DNA of 64,000 nt from Novosphingobium sp. HII-3 (GCF_002916655.1 NZ_PPSM01000066.1:1-64000); one strand, 5' to 3'. Positions 1 through 9,472 are shown, numbered from the stretch's first letter. The notes: generated from the sequence alone by a model not told the origin. Program-made: numbers and translations.

Positions 1-63
1 ACAACCAACATCCCTGTACCCGCCGTCCGGAACCCAAACGGCGGCGCTTCTCATGATGAGATG

Positions 64-120
64 AAGGGGGTCAATTTTAGACGCCGATCACCCCGCTAAG
101 GGGGTCAATTTTGCACGCCG
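64..120. repeat. Two direct repeats resembling an IS21-family end
   Basis: Two copies of AAGGGGGTCAATTTT followed two bases later by ACGCCG lie at 64-86 and 98-120, 34 bp apart. Tandem subterminal repeats of this kind are typical of IS21-family ends, and similar GGGTCAATTTT repeats flank istA/istB elements in sphingomonads as far as I recall. No istA or istB is visible, so the element would extend left of the window or be only a remnant. The repeat is seen directly; the family assignment is recollection. Confidence 0.4.
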
Positions 121-735
121 CTCCACAGGGATCGATTTCGGAATCCGTCTTCTTGCGAAACTTCGGGGTGAAGAGACTGCAAAAATTACGTAACTCGCGA
201 TCGAATATGATCCAGCCCCCCGTTCGATACGGGTCGTCCACGTAATGCGAGTCCTGAACTAATCGCGACAGCGCGTGCGATTATGGGTGAGGATGCGGCC
301 TATCAGGCCGCTTTGATCGCTGCGGAACGTCGCGTATGAGTGAGAGGCGCGTTAGAGGGGCTTACAAGCCGCATCAGCTTCCAGCCCAGGAAATAGCGGA
401 ACGGGAGCCGAACTGGGCAAGGATAACTTGCACTGCGTCGCTCAATAACTGCGGCAATCCCCATTCGGATAACGGAAACCGAGCGTATATTGCGAGATGA
501 AGCGATACGGCCTTCCGCTCGAACATGATCGCCGTCGCTGGACAATGGAAGCCGTGGACCGAAAGGGAGGTCCACGAAATCGTAGCCCGATCACGGGAAA
601 GGAATTATCTTTCCCGATTGCTGACCCACATGCTTGCCGTTTTTCGCTGGCGGATGATCGAACAAGATTGGCGGCGCCTCCTCTCGCTGCTTGCTCCGTC
701 AAAGTGAGCGGTTTCGCGCGGGCATCGTCCCCAGT
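121..735. other. Intergenic stretch with possible gene debris
   Basis: No convincing complete gene. On the plus strand an open stretch at about 211-338 ends in a natural-looking C-terminus (ELIATARAIMGEDAAYQAAL and a few more residues), suggesting the tail of a degraded gene. A 60-codon plus-strand ORF at 525-707 has no clear ribosome binding site and no recognisable family. Together with the IS-like repeats at the left edge, this looks like a scar of mobile-element activity. Confidence 0.35.
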
Positions 736-1386
736 CTACCGTTTCGGCGCCTTTGGGCGCTGCGCGCGGATTTCCGCCAGCAGCACGCCAAGATATTTCT
801 CAGCTTCGGCAGCTTCGCTTTCGGGATAGGCGGCCGTCATGCGTCCGCTCCAATAGCCATAGTCGACTGTCGTCAGGCTGGAACGCCATGGTTTGCCGTC
901 GCGATAGCCGGTGAAAGTTCCGCGATAGGCCTTGAGGCGGCGATTGGTTGGGATCGTCGCCGGTCCTTCCGACACGATGGTCGGCGCGGCAAAATGGGAC
1001 ATCGTAGCCTGACGCATGATCATATAGTGGTCGCGTGGCGGCATCTGGTCGATATGGACCACCGCCATCCGCACCACGATGCGATCGTCGCCGGTGCCGA
1101 GTGGCCGGTCGTAGCCGATGGCGATATACTCGCCGCCCGGATCGAATGCCCGTTCCCTGAGGCGGGTAAAGCCCTCGAATTCCTCCGGGAAGCGCAGGCC
1201 GCTGGCCACGTGGACAAGAGTTGTGCCGTCCGGCGCCAACTCAAATCCGTCGGGTACCGCGATTGCCGTGGCGTCGGCCGAAGGCGGCGCAGCGGGCGCG
1301 GTTTCAGCCAGTGACGGAGCCGCCGAGGACAGCCCCAGCAGGATGGCGGCGGCAAGGGAAACTGGAACGCGCAATGATCGGGACAT
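736..1386 (-). CDS. Secreted hypothetical protein
   Basis: 216 aa. The N-terminus has a basic start (MSRSLR), a hydrophobic stretch and an Ala-rich cleavage region around residues 25-30, indicating Sec export. The mature part is soluble with no transmembrane segment and I recognise no catalytic motif. The start at 1386 is preferred over upstream ATGs because AGAGGA lies about 10 nt before it and the signal peptide begins there. It lies downstream of the L,D-transpeptidase gene on the same strand, separated by about 120 bp. Function unknown; an envelope role is only a guess from context. Confidence 0.6.
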   Translation of the reverse strand: MSRSLRVPVSLAAAILLGLSSAAPSLAETAPAAPPSADATAIAVPDGFELAPDGTTLVHVASGLRFPEEFEGFTRLRERAFDPGGEYIAIGYDRPLGTGDDRIVVRMAVVHIDQMPPRDHYMIMRQATMSHFAAPTIVSEGPATIPTNRRLKAYRGTFTGYRDGKPWRSSLTTVDYGYWSGRMTAAYPESEAAEAEKYLGVLLAEIRAQRPKAPKR

Positions 1387-1507
1387 CGAAGTCAAATCCT
1401 CTGGTGAGTATGTCGTAATTAGGCCGGTCTTCGCAATTACGGCAGGGGATTGTTTGGAATCAGGCGGTAAGACGCTGCGATGGACGCGAAGTCGGGATTG
1501 CACAACG

Positions 1508-2590
1508 TCATCGTTCGTTTGTATCCGCTTGGGCATCCTCGCCCGTGAGCACGGTCAGGGATGTGCCTGTACTCCCGCTTTCGAGGGTATCGGCCGTGAC
1601 GATCAGCGTGCTTCCCGGTTTGAGCACCGACAGCAGGCCCCGTCTGAAGTCCTCGGGAAGGATTAGCCGCTCCCGGTCCTGCCGCGAGACTTCCCCCGTC
1701 TGTGCACCGCCAAATACAGGGAGGAACATCCAATGCGTCCCGTGTTCGTCGATGGAGGCGAGGTTGAAGGCCTGAAGGCCGGAGATCTTGCCGCGGATGG
1801 CGACAGGCGCCGAACCGATTTCGATGCCGTTTCGCAACACCACGGCGCGCTGGTCCGCCGCGCTGACGATTATGGAGATCGGCCCTGTGAGTGCTTTCTC
1901 TGGCTGCCAGACCGTCAAAAAGGCATTCCCGAACGACGAGCGCCGGGCCGTATCCTGCAGGATACGGGGAGCTGGGGCAAAGCGCGGAATCTCGCTTGCC
2001 TGCGTGATGATGACCGTCAGGCCAAGCTGCGTGACATCATAGAGGTGCTCGGCGAACGTCAGGGGAAACCGGATGCATCCGTGCGAGGCGGGATAGCCCG
2101 GAAGATTGCCGGCGTGCATGGCAATCCCGTCCCAGGTGAGGCGCTGCATGTAGGGCATCGGCGCGTCATTGTAGAGGTTCGATCTGTGCGCGACTTTCTT
2201 TTGGAGGATGGTGAAAACCCCGGTGGGCGTTTCGTGGCCGGCTGCGCCGGTGGAAACGGTCGAGATGCCGATCAGGACGCCGTTGCGATAGACATAGGCC
2301 CGCTGCCTGGCGAGGCTGACGATGATGACCACCGGACCATCGGGAGCCGCTTCGGGCGCCCACAGGAACTCTCCTGGCCGTAACGCTTCCACGCTCGCCG
2401 CGATCGATCCTGGATCAAGCGCCATAGCGCGGATCGGAGCGGCGGTCAGGCAGAGCGCGGCAGTCATGGTGCCGGCAAGAAGCGTTCGGCGCGAGAAGCG
2501 TGTCGATGGTGCGTGGGATGCGCCGGCCGTTGCCACGGCAGTGAGCGTCGGGGTTCGCAATATGATGTCTGGTGTTGTGATCTTATCCAT
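1508..2590 (-). CDS. L,D-transpeptidase (YkuD domain), Tat-exported
   Basis: 360 aa. The N-terminus carries a twin-arginine signal (RFSRRTLLAG, Arg pair near residues 34-35) with a hydrophobic stretch to about residue 57. A YkuD domain follows, with the catalytic signature HAGNLPGYPASHGCIRF around residues 160-175; the Cys is the expected nucleophile for forming or exchanging 3-3 peptidoglycan cross-links, or attaching proteins to peptidoglycan. The C-terminal 170 residues are unassigned and look like a second, substrate-binding module. The start at 2590 has AGAAGAGG directly upstream and gives a proper Tat leader. It is divergent from uspA across about 140 bp. Confidence 0.85.
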   Translation of the reverse strand: MDKITTPDIILRTPTLTAVATAGASHAPSTRFSRRTLLAGTMTAALCLTAAPIRAMALDPGSIAASVEALRPGEFLWAPEAAPDGPVVIIVSLARQRAYVYRNGVLIGISTVSTGAAGHETPTGVFTILQKKVAHRSNLYNDAPMPYMQRLTWDGIAMHAGNLPGYPASHGCIRFPLTFAEHLYDVTQLGLTVIITQASEIPRFAPAPRILQDTARRSSFGNAFLTVWQPEKALTGPISIIVSAADQRAVVLRNGIEIGSAPVAIRGKISGLQAFNLASIDEHGTHWMFLPVFGGAQTGEVSRQDRERLILPEDFRRGLLSVLKPGSTLIVTADTLESGSTGTSLTVLTGEDAQADTNER

Positions 2591-2729
2591 CCTCTTCTGA
2601 TCAGGCCATAATATCGGTCTGCTTCGCGACGGCCAGCGAATCCTTGCCGAAGAACATTTCTGTCCGTCCTGCAAATACACGGCGACACGTTCCTTGGTTG
2701 GCGGACCACTGCTGCTATGTTGCGTCGAT

Positions 2730-3587
2730 ATGACCCCGCGAACGATTCTGTTTCCAACCGATTTTAGCGGTCGCTGCGACCGAGCCCGCGACCGCGCGAT
2801 ACAGCTGGCGAGCGAGTGGCGCGCACATCTGGTTCTTCTCCATGTTCAGAGGGATCCCGATCCCGCAGACATGCTCGACGGACTGCAGGCTGCCGAGAGT
2901 CGCCTTCATGCCCGCTTGCGGGCGGAGGTGGCGGACCCGGATATTCCGGTCGAGACACGCCTCGCCACCGGCGCCGTCTCGCAGGCGGTGCTGGAAGCGT
3001 CAACCGCATGCGGGGCGGATCTCATCGTGACCGGCATCTCGCGCCATGACGATATCGGGGATTTCCTGATCGGCACGACCGTGGAGCGCATGATACGCCA
3101 TGCTCATGCGCCGGTGCTTATCGTGAAGGAAAAGACTCAGCACCACTATCGCCGGGTCTTGGTCGCAACCGATTTCTCCGGCTGCTCGGCCCAGGCGCTT
3201 CGCACGGCCATGGCCGCATTCCCCGCTGCCGAGATCACTCTCGTTCACGCCTATCACGTGCCGCTGGAGGCACTTCGGGGCCGGGAAGGGCCGGCAGCTG
3301 CGCTGCAGGCCAGGATAGCCTATGATCTGGATGCCTTTCTGGACAGGACCGATCTGCCCGCCGACGCACGCGACAGGCTGGATATCAATGTCGACTATGG
3401 CGAGGTTTGCGAGGTTGTCCGCAATCATGTGAAGCTGAGCGAAACCGACCTGGCCGTGATCGGAACGCACGGTCGATCGGCCCTGACGGTGGCGGTGCTC
3501 GGCAGCACGGCGCGGGCGCTGCTCAGCCGTCTCGATTGCGATGTCCTGCTCGTGCGCCAGCAGCCGCAGGCGGATGCTGCCGTCTGA
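2730..3587 (+). CDS. Universal stress protein, tandem UspA domains
   Basis: 285 aa with two UspA domains, about residues 1-140 and 145-280. Each starts with the usual strand (RTILFPTDFSG; RRVLVATDFSG), and the second has a GTHGRSALTVAVLGSTA segment matching the ATP-binding G-2x-G-9x-G(S/T) pattern. Cytoplasmic; the family binds ATP or acts as a stress chaperone. It overlaps or abuts the phospholipase D gene downstream, so the two are probably cotranscribed. The ATG at 2730 fits the start of the first domain; an upstream ATG at 2694 would add 12 residues without a better binding site. Confidence 0.85.
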   Translation: MTPRTILFPTDFSGRCDRARDRAIQLASEWRAHLVLLHVQRDPDPADMLDGLQAAESRLHARLRAEVADPDIPVETRLATGAVSQAVLEASTACGADLIVTGISRHDDIGDFLIGTTVERMIRHAHAPVLIVKEKTQHHYRRVLVATDFSGCSAQALRTAMAAFPAAEITLVHAYHVPLEALRGREGPAAALQARIAYDLDAFLDRTDLPADARDRLDINVDYGEVCEVVRNHVKLSETDLAVIGTHGRSALTVAVLGSTARALLSRLDCDVLLVRQQPQADAAV

Positions 3588-5134
3588 TCCGGATCGTCAT
3601 CCTTGCCTGCCTGGGCTTCGTCGCGGCGTCGATGCTCGCGACCTGGGTCTACGGCCTGTTCGCCAGTCGCGCGCAGGGGGAGCCTTCCTACGCACTGTCG
3701 ATCGAACGCGGCCGGACGCCGCTCGATCAGCGTATTGGCGCCACGACGGATGCGCACCCCGGTGAGAGCGGCCTGCTTTTGCTGGACGAGAATCTCGACG
3801 CCTTCGCGGCACGTGGATTGTCGGCGCGCAAGGTCGAGCGCTCGCTCGATCTGATGTATTACATCTGGCACGACGATCTGACCGGCCGCCTTCTTCTGGC
3901 CGAGGCCCTGTCCGCGGCCGATCGCGGCGTCAGGGTGCGGATCCTGATCGACGACATCGGCACCAGCCATACATCTGATGCGATGATCGCCATGGCGCAT
4001 CATCCGCATATCGAGATCCGTATCTTCAACCCGACCCGGGCGCGGCAGGGCGGCTTGCGGCGCGGCATCGAAATGATGCTGCGCGCCTTCAGCGTGACCC
4101 GGCGCATGCACAACAAGGCCTGGATCGCTGATGGCCGCGTCGCCATCCTTGGCGGGCGCAATATCGGCGACGCCTATTTCGATGCCGCGACGCAAACCAA
4201 TTTCCGCGACATGGACGTGCTGGTGATGGGGCCAGCCGTCGCCCAGACGGAGAAGATCTTCGACGATTACTGGAACAGCGGCCTGGCGTTGCCGGTCGAT
4301 AGGCTTTCGCCCTTGAAAGATCCTGGCGTGGCGCTGACGCGGATCGCCGCCGAATTGAGCAACGCTGCCAATGAGGCTGCCGCGCGCCCCTATCTGGAGC
4401 GCATCGCCAAACGGCTCTCGCTTCTCGATCCCGAGACCACGCGGCCCGACTGGACTCGCGCCGCCCGCGTGATCGCCGATCCGCCGCGCAAAGTGCTGGG
4501 CAAGGAGGGCAAGAACTGGCTGATGCACGACCTGCTGCCGGTCTTCGATGCGGCGCGGGAAAGGCTTGAAATCACTTCGCCCTATTTCATCCCCGGCGAG
4601 GAAGGCACGGCGGCGCTCGCCGCGATTGCGGCAAAGGGGGTTTCGGTCTCGGTCCTGACCAATTCTCTTGCGGCAACCGATGTCGCCGCGGTCCATGGCG
4701 GTTATGCGCGCTACCGTGTTCCGCTGCTCGAGGCAGGGATCAAGCTCTGGGAATTGTGGCCCGAGCATCAGGAGCGGGACTTTTCCCTGCGAGGATCGAG
4801 CCGGGCAAGCCTGCACACCAAGGCTTTCACTGCCGACGGGCATATGGGGTTCATCGGCTCGATGAACCTGGATCCTCGTTCGGCTTCCCTCAACACGGAA
4901 ATGGGCGTCCTCTTCGAGTCCGAGGCCCTGGCCCGGAAGATGGCTGCCATCTGGCAGCGCGATACCGCGCCCTCCCGCAGCTATGAGGTCTGTCTGACGT
5001 CGGATGGCGACGTGGAATGGGCCGGGAGCCGGAACGGCGTGCCCGTCCGATACGACCGGGAACCGGAAGCCTCGTTCTGGCGCAGACTAACCGCACAGGC
5101 CATTGGCCTTCTGCCGCTGGAATCGCAGCTTTGA
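3584..5134 (+). CDS. Phospholipase D / cardiolipin synthase-like, two HKD motifs
   Basis: About 516 aa. Two complete HKD motifs are visible, HNKAWIADGRVAILGGRN and HTKAFTADGHMGFIGSMN, each with the following N, defining the bilobal PLD superfamily (phospholipid head-group hydrolysis or transfer). The N-terminus is a hydrophobic anchor (IRIVILACLGFVAASML), so it is likely membrane-attached and facing the periplasm. The start is unresolved: no ATG or GTG precedes the anchor. A CTG at 3584 overlaps the uspA stop as CTGA, a TTG lies at 3536, and the first ATG (3632) would cut into the anchor. I chose the CTG by analogy with ATGA overlaps; it is inferred. Confidence 0.8.
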   Translation: MIRIVILACLGFVAASMLATWVYGLFASRAQGEPSYALSIERGRTPLDQRIGATTDAHPGESGLLLLDENLDAFAARGLSARKVERSLDLMYYIWHDDLTGRLLLAEALSAADRGVRVRILIDDIGTSHTSDAMIAMAHHPHIEIRIFNPTRARQGGLRRGIEMMLRAFSVTRRMHNKAWIADGRVAILGGRNIGDAYFDAATQTNFRDMDVLVMGPAVAQTEKIFDDYWNSGLALPVDRLSPLKDPGVALTRIAAELSNAANEAAARPYLERIAKRLSLLDPETTRPDWTRAARVIADPPRKVLGKEGKNWLMHDLLPVFDAARERLEITSPYFIPGEEGTAALAAIAAKGVSVSVLTNSLAATDVAAVHGGYARYRVPLLEAGIKLWELWPEHQERDFSLRGSSRASLHTKAFTADGHMGFIGSMNLDPRSASLNTEMGVLFESEALARKMAAIWQRDTAPSRSYEVCLTSDGDVEWAGSRNGVPVRYDREPEASFWRRLTAQAIGLLPLESQL

Positions 5135-5218
5135 CCCAAGCAGGCTTTCGGCGCCGTCTTCAATTTTGCGTGTTGCCGACGAATGGACCGTCTGCGACGG
5201 GGACCTGTTTCCTTGAGA

Positions 5219-5803
5219 TCATGCGCTTGAGCGCGGATCGTTGTCGGAGCGCAGAAATCTGCTCCAGTCGATCTGGGCGAGCGCAGCAAGCAGGATGATC
5301 ATGCCGATCTGCATCGCGATGCCCCACGGACTGGTGAGGCGCTCGGTAAAGACGTCACCCAGGCTCGATTTGCGGATCACGCCTGCTGTCGCGGCATAGA
5401 TCGAATAGGAGACGAGACGCCCGACGAAAAACGCTGCTGTGAACTTCCCCAGCCTGATACCCGCAAGGCCGGCCGCTTCGAACAGTTGCGCCGAGGGAAG
5501 CGGAGAGAGAGCGAACAGTGCGAGCCCGAAAATCGCGCTTTTCGGTCGGTCCTCGACGACTTTTTTCGCTGCTTCGAGGTTGCGCTTTTGTTTCGCGGGC
5601 AAATAGTCCTTGAGAAATCGAAAGCCCCAGGCAAGCAGCAAACGTCCAAGAGCGGCCGCGAGCGCGCCAATGAACACGATCAAGGCGACAGGCAGATCGG
5701 TCGTCAGGCCATAGAGAACGATGATCGACCATGTCGGGGGACCGAACGCGGGCAACAGGTTGATACCAAGGACGATCAGGAAGAGAATCAGGCACGCGGT
5801 CAT
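5219..5803 (-). CDS. VTT/DedA-like (SNARE-associated) membrane protein
   Basis: 194 aa with at least four hydrophobic segments (about residues 1-25, 35-60, 90-115, 165-185). The FGPPTWSIIVLYG stretch and a charged cytoplasmic loop (KQKRNLEAAKKVVEDRP) are reminiscent of the VTT/DedA fold, whose members act in phospholipid recycling or membrane homeostasis. The family call rests on pattern recognition, not a search. It is convergent with the phospholipase D gene and possibly cotranscribed with the DUF2147 gene upstream, though about 80 bp separate them. Confidence 0.6.
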   Translation of the reverse strand: MTACLILFLIVLGINLLPAFGPPTWSIIVLYGLTTDLPVALIVFIGALAAALGRLLLAWGFRFLKDYLPAKQKRNLEAAKKVVEDRPKSAIFGLALFALSPLPSAQLFEAAGLAGIRLGKFTAAFFVGRLVSYSIYAATAGVIRKSSLGDVFTERLTSPWGIAMQIGMIILLAALAQIDWSRFLRSDNDPRSSA

Positions 5804-5884
5804 TTCGCCTTCGGCGTTATCGCATTTGCGCAGGGTCAGCGAGCCGGATGGGAGAGATGTCTTTCAGCCTGTCAATCCATGCGT

Positions 5885-6295
5885 CTACTTCTCGACGCGC
5901 GTCCAGATCTGCGACCGGCACCCGATGCGCCCGACGAGGCAGCCGTTCGCCTCGAGCCTGTTGCTGTCGAGTACCGTGACGCGCCCGGTGAAGGTCCGGC
6001 CGATATCGGGCACGAAAACGCGGCCGCGCCACACGCCGGGCTGCTCCTGCTCGAAATCACGAAACAGCTGTGCGCCCACCAGAGGATCCGGGCTGCCCTT
6101 GCGCGCATCGGCTTTCGCCTTGTCGTTAGCCCAGACGACGACACCGCACATCCTGTCGTCGCACGGTTGCGCGCGGATATGCACACTGTTTGCAGGGTTG
6201 CGCCAGATAGTCCCGGAAATGCTCGATGCCGGAGCATTTCCGACCGTTGCCGCCAGGATGAGCAAGACCGAAAGCGGTTTGTATCCTCCGATCAT
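5885..6295 (-). CDS. Secreted DUF2147-type protein
   Basis: 136 aa with a Sec signal peptide (about residues 1-25, ending near APASS). The body shows the DUF2147 pattern: G-x-W near the start (SGTIWRNPANSVHI), paired cysteines (CDDRMCG), GxxxF/VxD segments and a closing GCxxGRIGC...IWTR. The family is periplasmic or secreted and of unknown function. The ATG at 6295 is preferred over one at 6340 because it begins the signal peptide. It is followed upstream by the HdeD-like gene on the same strand. Confidence 0.7.
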   Translation of the reverse strand: MIGGYKPLSVLLILAATVGNAPASSISGTIWRNPANSVHIRAQPCDDRMCGVVVWANDKAKADARKGSPDPLVGAQLFRDFEQEQPGVWRGRVFVPDIGRTFTGRVTVLDSNRLEANGCLVGRIGCRSQIWTRVEK

Positions 6296-6345
6296 CCTGG
6301 CGTTTCCTTTGTTGTTCGGGGCAGGGCACCCTTGCCGCACTAAGT

Positions 6346-6918
6346 CTATAGCTTACCGATGCGGCGCAGACCCATGGCGAGGATGATGAGGAAGGTTCCT
6401 CGCAGCAGGAAGCTCAGGCCGACCGCCAATGCCAGGAAGGCAAGTCCGGTCGCGGGATCGCTGAACAGGAGGAGACCGCCCAGAACAGTGTCGAGAACGC
6501 CGAGTAGCAGGCGCCAGCCCCGGTCATGCGCAGACTGGAATGCGCCGACGATTTCGAAAACGCCGATGATGAGCAACCAGGCGCCGATCAGCGCGACGAG
6601 CGTCAAGGCCCCGGCGAAGGGATTGAAGAAAGTGATGGCGGCCGCGACGAGGCTCAGCACGCCGAGGAGGATCTCGATCCAGCGTGCGCGCCGGGAGAGC
6701 GAGGACAACCCGGCCGCGATAGCCAGTATTCCGTATATGAGGAGCGCCACGGCAAGGAAAACACCTGTCGCGAAGCCCGTCGCGATTGGGTTGAGGAGCG
6801 CAAAAACGCCGATCAGGATCACGAGCAGCCCATAAGCCAGGACCCAGCCCCAACTGGTCTCCAATGCCGGGTCGGCCATACCATAGGGGCTGGAATAGCG
6901 CCTCGATTGTGACGGCAT
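6346..6918 (-). CDS. HdeD-like membrane protein
   Basis: 190 aa, about six transmembrane helices arranged as pairs, beginning after a short polar N-terminus. It has the repeated GxxxxxxGxxAL..P pattern of the HdeD/DUF308 family, whose E. coli member is linked to acid resistance at high cell density. GAAGGAG lies 10 nt before the ATG. Its neighbours (UspA, L,D-transpeptidase) support a stress role, which is inference. HdeD genes also occur on transmissible stress-tolerance islands. Confidence 0.8.
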   Translation of the reverse strand: MPSQSRRYSSPYGMADPALETSWGWVLAYGLLVILIGVFALLNPIATGFATGVFLAVALLIYGILAIAAGLSSLSRRARWIEILLGVLSLVAAAITFFNPFAGALTLVALIGAWLLIIGVFEIVGAFQSAHDRGWRLLLGVLDTVLGGLLLFSDPATGLAFLALAVGLSFLLRGTFLIILAMGLRRIGKL

Positions 6919-7058
6919 GTGAAGGGCTCCTTCTTGGTGACTCGGAACTTTTGCTGTGAGCGTGTCGACTATTGCCAGAGTGCAACCTCAAGTCGAGCAG
7001 GAAGCGCTGATGTCGCAGGAGGCGTCGCTCAAGTGCGTGATGTGCATGAAGGCGGGTT

Positions 7059-8282
7059 TCAACGCACCAGTGCCACGCCCAGACGAAAACGGGTCGTATG
7101 GCGATCATAGTCGAGCAGATTCTCGCCATAGCCGATGAAGCTCTGGCCGAAGAGATAGAAGTCGGGTCCCCCACCCAATAGCCGCGAGAGCGGATAGGAA
7201 AGATCGGCGGCGAGTGCGCCTTTGCCGCTGGAGACGCTGAACCGCGTGGATGTCGTAAGGCGTAGGCCGTCATCTTTCCCGACTTCCAGGAAGAGCGAGC
7301 TATTGCCCCTGTAGCGGCGGATATCGGGATTGTCGGATTTGTCGCCGACAAGGAGGGAGAAGCGCGGAGCTACCGACAGGCGATAGCCGCCGCCCAGTGG
7401 GAAGGCGGCCATCGGCGCCACATAGAGCGTGTTGAGGCTGCGGGAATCGAGACCGGAGCGACCGTTGGATTCATGGCGAAAGCCGCCCTGTGCGCTCAGC
7501 GAGATGCCGCGTGTCAACGTAGCTGAAGGGGTCAGGTAGAAGAGTTCCGGCTGATAGTCGATGTTACGAAAAGGCGAGGAATCCGCGCCAAGATCCCAGA
7601 ACATGCGCTGGGTATAGGCAAAATGCAGTCCGTCGCGCCAGGAAAGTGGCAAGCCCTGGGCGCGTCTCGTTCTGAAAATCTGATATTTGAAGCTGATCTG
7701 GATGCGTGCGGCGCTGTCGGTGCTCGGACCATAGACAGCATAGATCGGTTCATAGGCCGACAGGTTGGCGAAAAAGGCGTTGCCCGCCGACCGGTCCGAG
7801 GGAGGCGGCACAGCCTTGTTTTCCAACCCCGGCGCGTTGGGAGGCCCGGATTGCGCGGAGGTGTTCGTGGCTATTTGCGCCCCTCGGTCTGCGGGCCGCA
7901 ATGCCAGCGTGATCTGCCGCGTGCCCCATGCGGGAACGGAGATCGCGGCGCCTTCCAGCGACAGATTGGTCCTCCGCGCAAGCCGGTAGGTCGCGCGCGT
8001 GAAACCGCCAGGTGGAATGATCGGGTTTGGAGGCGTCGTCGCCATGCGCTCCAGCCAGACGGTGCGAGAGACGCCGCTCTGCTCCACCTGCGCTTCGATG
8101 CGGTCCGGAAGGGCCATGCCCTGCGGATCGCCGCTGTCATTGAGCAGGCGCAGATCGACCAGAACGGCGCCGGTTTCGTCCTCCTGCCCGGCATCGCTGA
8201 TCAGGATTTCGACGGGCGATGCGGCATGAGCCGCGGCAGGGGTGGCAAGCGCGATGGCGGCAAGGCTTATCGCGCGCCTCAT
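7059..8282 (-). CDS. pldA: Outer-membrane phospholipase A (OMPLA family)
   Basis: 407 aa. Signal peptide at residues 1-20 (AAIALATPAAAHA). The C-terminal two thirds are a predicted beta barrel (alternating aromatic strands, final strand ending FRLGVALVR) with the OMPLA catalytic signature HESNGRSGLDSRSLN, giving the His and Ser; the active-site Asn is expected a few strands later. The enzyme hydrolyses outer-membrane phospholipids to free fatty acids and lysolipids. It is the last gene of a minus-strand operon, overlapping ackA as ATGA. The N-terminal 140 residues precede the barrel and are not found in E. coli PldA, which is about 290 aa. Confidence 0.8.
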   Translation of the reverse strand: MRRAISLAAIALATPAAAHAASPVEILISDAGQEDETGAVLVDLRLLNDSGDPQGMALPDRIEAQVEQSGVSRTVWLERMATTPPNPIIPPGGFTRATYRLARRTNLSLEGAAISVPAWGTRQITLALRPADRGAQIATNTSAQSGPPNAPGLENKAVPPPSDRSAGNAFFANLSAYEPIYAVYGPSTDSAARIQISFKYQIFRTRRAQGLPLSWRDGLHFAYTQRMFWDLGADSSPFRNIDYQPELFYLTPSATLTRGISLSAQGGFRHESNGRSGLDSRSLNTLYVAPMAAFPLGGGYRLSVAPRFSLLVGDKSDNPDIRRYRGNSSLFLEVGKDDGLRLTTSTRFSVSSGKGALAADLSYPLSRLLGGGPDFYLFGQSFIGYGENLLDYDRHTTRFRLGVALVR

Positions 8283-9472
8283 GATGGATTCTCCCCCAGC
8301 ACATGCAAGGTGTGGAGCGCGATCATCCGTTCCTCGTCGGTGGGAATGACGCGCACCGCGACATGGCTGCCGGGCGTGCTGACAAGCGGGGCGCCGGCAG
8401 CGTTCGCCTGTTCGTCGAGTTCCACGCCCAGCCATGCGAGGCGTGCGCAGATACGCTGGCGCATCGCGGCGTCGTTCTCTCCGATCCCGGCGGTGAAGAC
8501 GATGCCGTCCAGCCCGCCCATCGACGAGGCGAGCGCGGCCGTCTCGCGCGCGGCGCGCCAGGCGAACAGCGCCATCGCCTCTTCCGCTTCCGGCGCATCG
8601 CTGGCCGCGAGCGCCCGCATGTCGCTCGACAGGCCGGACACGCCGAGCAGGCCGGACTGCCGGTAAAGCATGTCCTCCACATCGGCCGCGCTCATGCCCA
8701 TGCGGAGCTGAAAGTGCAGGATCACGCCGGGATCGATAGTGCCGCAGCGCGTGCCCATCACCAGGCCGTCGAGCGCAGTGAAGCCCATGGTCGTATCGAC
8801 GCTCCTGCAGTCCCGCATGGCGCAGAGGCTGGCCCCGTTGCCCAGGTGCGCCGCGACCACGCGGCCCGCGGCCAGCGCCGGGTCGATCTCCGCGAGACGC
8901 ATTGCGACATATTCATAGGACAGGCCGTGAAAGCCGTAGCGGCGGATGCCCTGATCGTGGAACTTGCGCGGGATGGCCAGGCGCGAGGCGACGTCCGGCT
9001 TGTCGTGGTGGAAGGCCGTATCGAAGCAGGCGACCTGCGGCAGGTCGGGTTTCAGCTTCGCGATCGCGCGGATCGCCGCGAGGTTGTGCGGCTGATGCAG
9101 CGGGGCGAGGGGGCACAGCGTTTCCAGCCTGTCCAGCAGGTCGGCATCGACCAGGCGGGGCGTGACGAAGTCCAGGCCGCCATGCACCACGCGATGGCCG
9201 ATGGCGATCACGTCCCGCCCTTCCAGCGGATGATCTCCCGCCCAGGCGAAGAGGTCCGCCAGGAGATCCGCATGGCTGAGCGCTGCGCCGTCCGGCCAGT
9301 CCCGCTCGATGAGGATTTCTCCCGTCGCGGAGCGGGCCCGCAGGCTGGGCGCGATGCCGATCTTCTCGATCTTGCCGCCTGCCGAGAGCGTCAGCCCGTC
9401 CCGGCCATCGAGCGTGAACAGCGAGAACTTGATGCTGGACGAACCGGAGTTGATCGCGACGACGGCTTTCAT
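8279..9472 (-). CDS. ackA: Acetate/propionate kinase
   Basis: 397 aa, the usual length. It starts with the ASKHA phosphate-1 motif (INSGSSSIKFSLF) and contains CFDTAFH, RYGFHGLSYEYV, AHLGNGASLCA, MGFTALDGLVMGTRCGTIDPG and FTAGIGEN, all hallmarks of acetate kinase. It interconverts acetyl (or another acyl) phosphate plus ADP with the acid plus ATP. It overlaps the upstream maoC-pta gene and the downstream pldA gene by 4 nt each, so translation is probably coupled. Linked to Pta it would give substrate-level ATP from acyl-CoA. Confidence 0.93.
   Translation of the reverse strand: MKAVVAINSGSSSIKFSLFTLDGRDGLTLSAGGKIEKIGIAPSLRARSATGEILIERDWPDGAALSHADLLADLFAWAGDHPLEGRDVIAIGHRVVHGGLDFVTPRLVDADLLDRLETLCPLAPLHQPHNLAAIRAIAKLKPDLPQVACFDTAFHHDKPDVASRLAIPRKFHDQGIRRYGFHGLSYEYVAMRLAEIDPALAAGRVVAAHLGNGASLCAMRDCRSVDTTMGFTALDGLVMGTRCGTIDPGVILHFQLRMGMSAADVEDMLYRQSGLLGVSGLSSDMRALAASDAPEAEEAMALFAWRAARETAALASSMGGLDGIVFTAGIGENDAAMRQRICARLAWLGVELDEQANAAGAPLVSTPGSHVAVRVIPTDEERMIALHTLHVLGENPS

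Noticed and set aside
303..829. Short ORFs left of the first gene
   Set aside because: None has a family signature or clear translation signal; treated as intergenic debris.
2591..2729. FNR/Anr-type box between the L,D-transpeptidase and UspA genes
   Set aside because: Looked for TTGAT-N4-ATCAA because such clusters are often oxygen-regulated; no match was found here or in the phaC intergenic region.
3425..4843. Long open frame antisense to the phospholipase D gene
   Set aside because: It is the mirror of a gene with both HKD motifs and has no family signature, signal or ribosome binding site.
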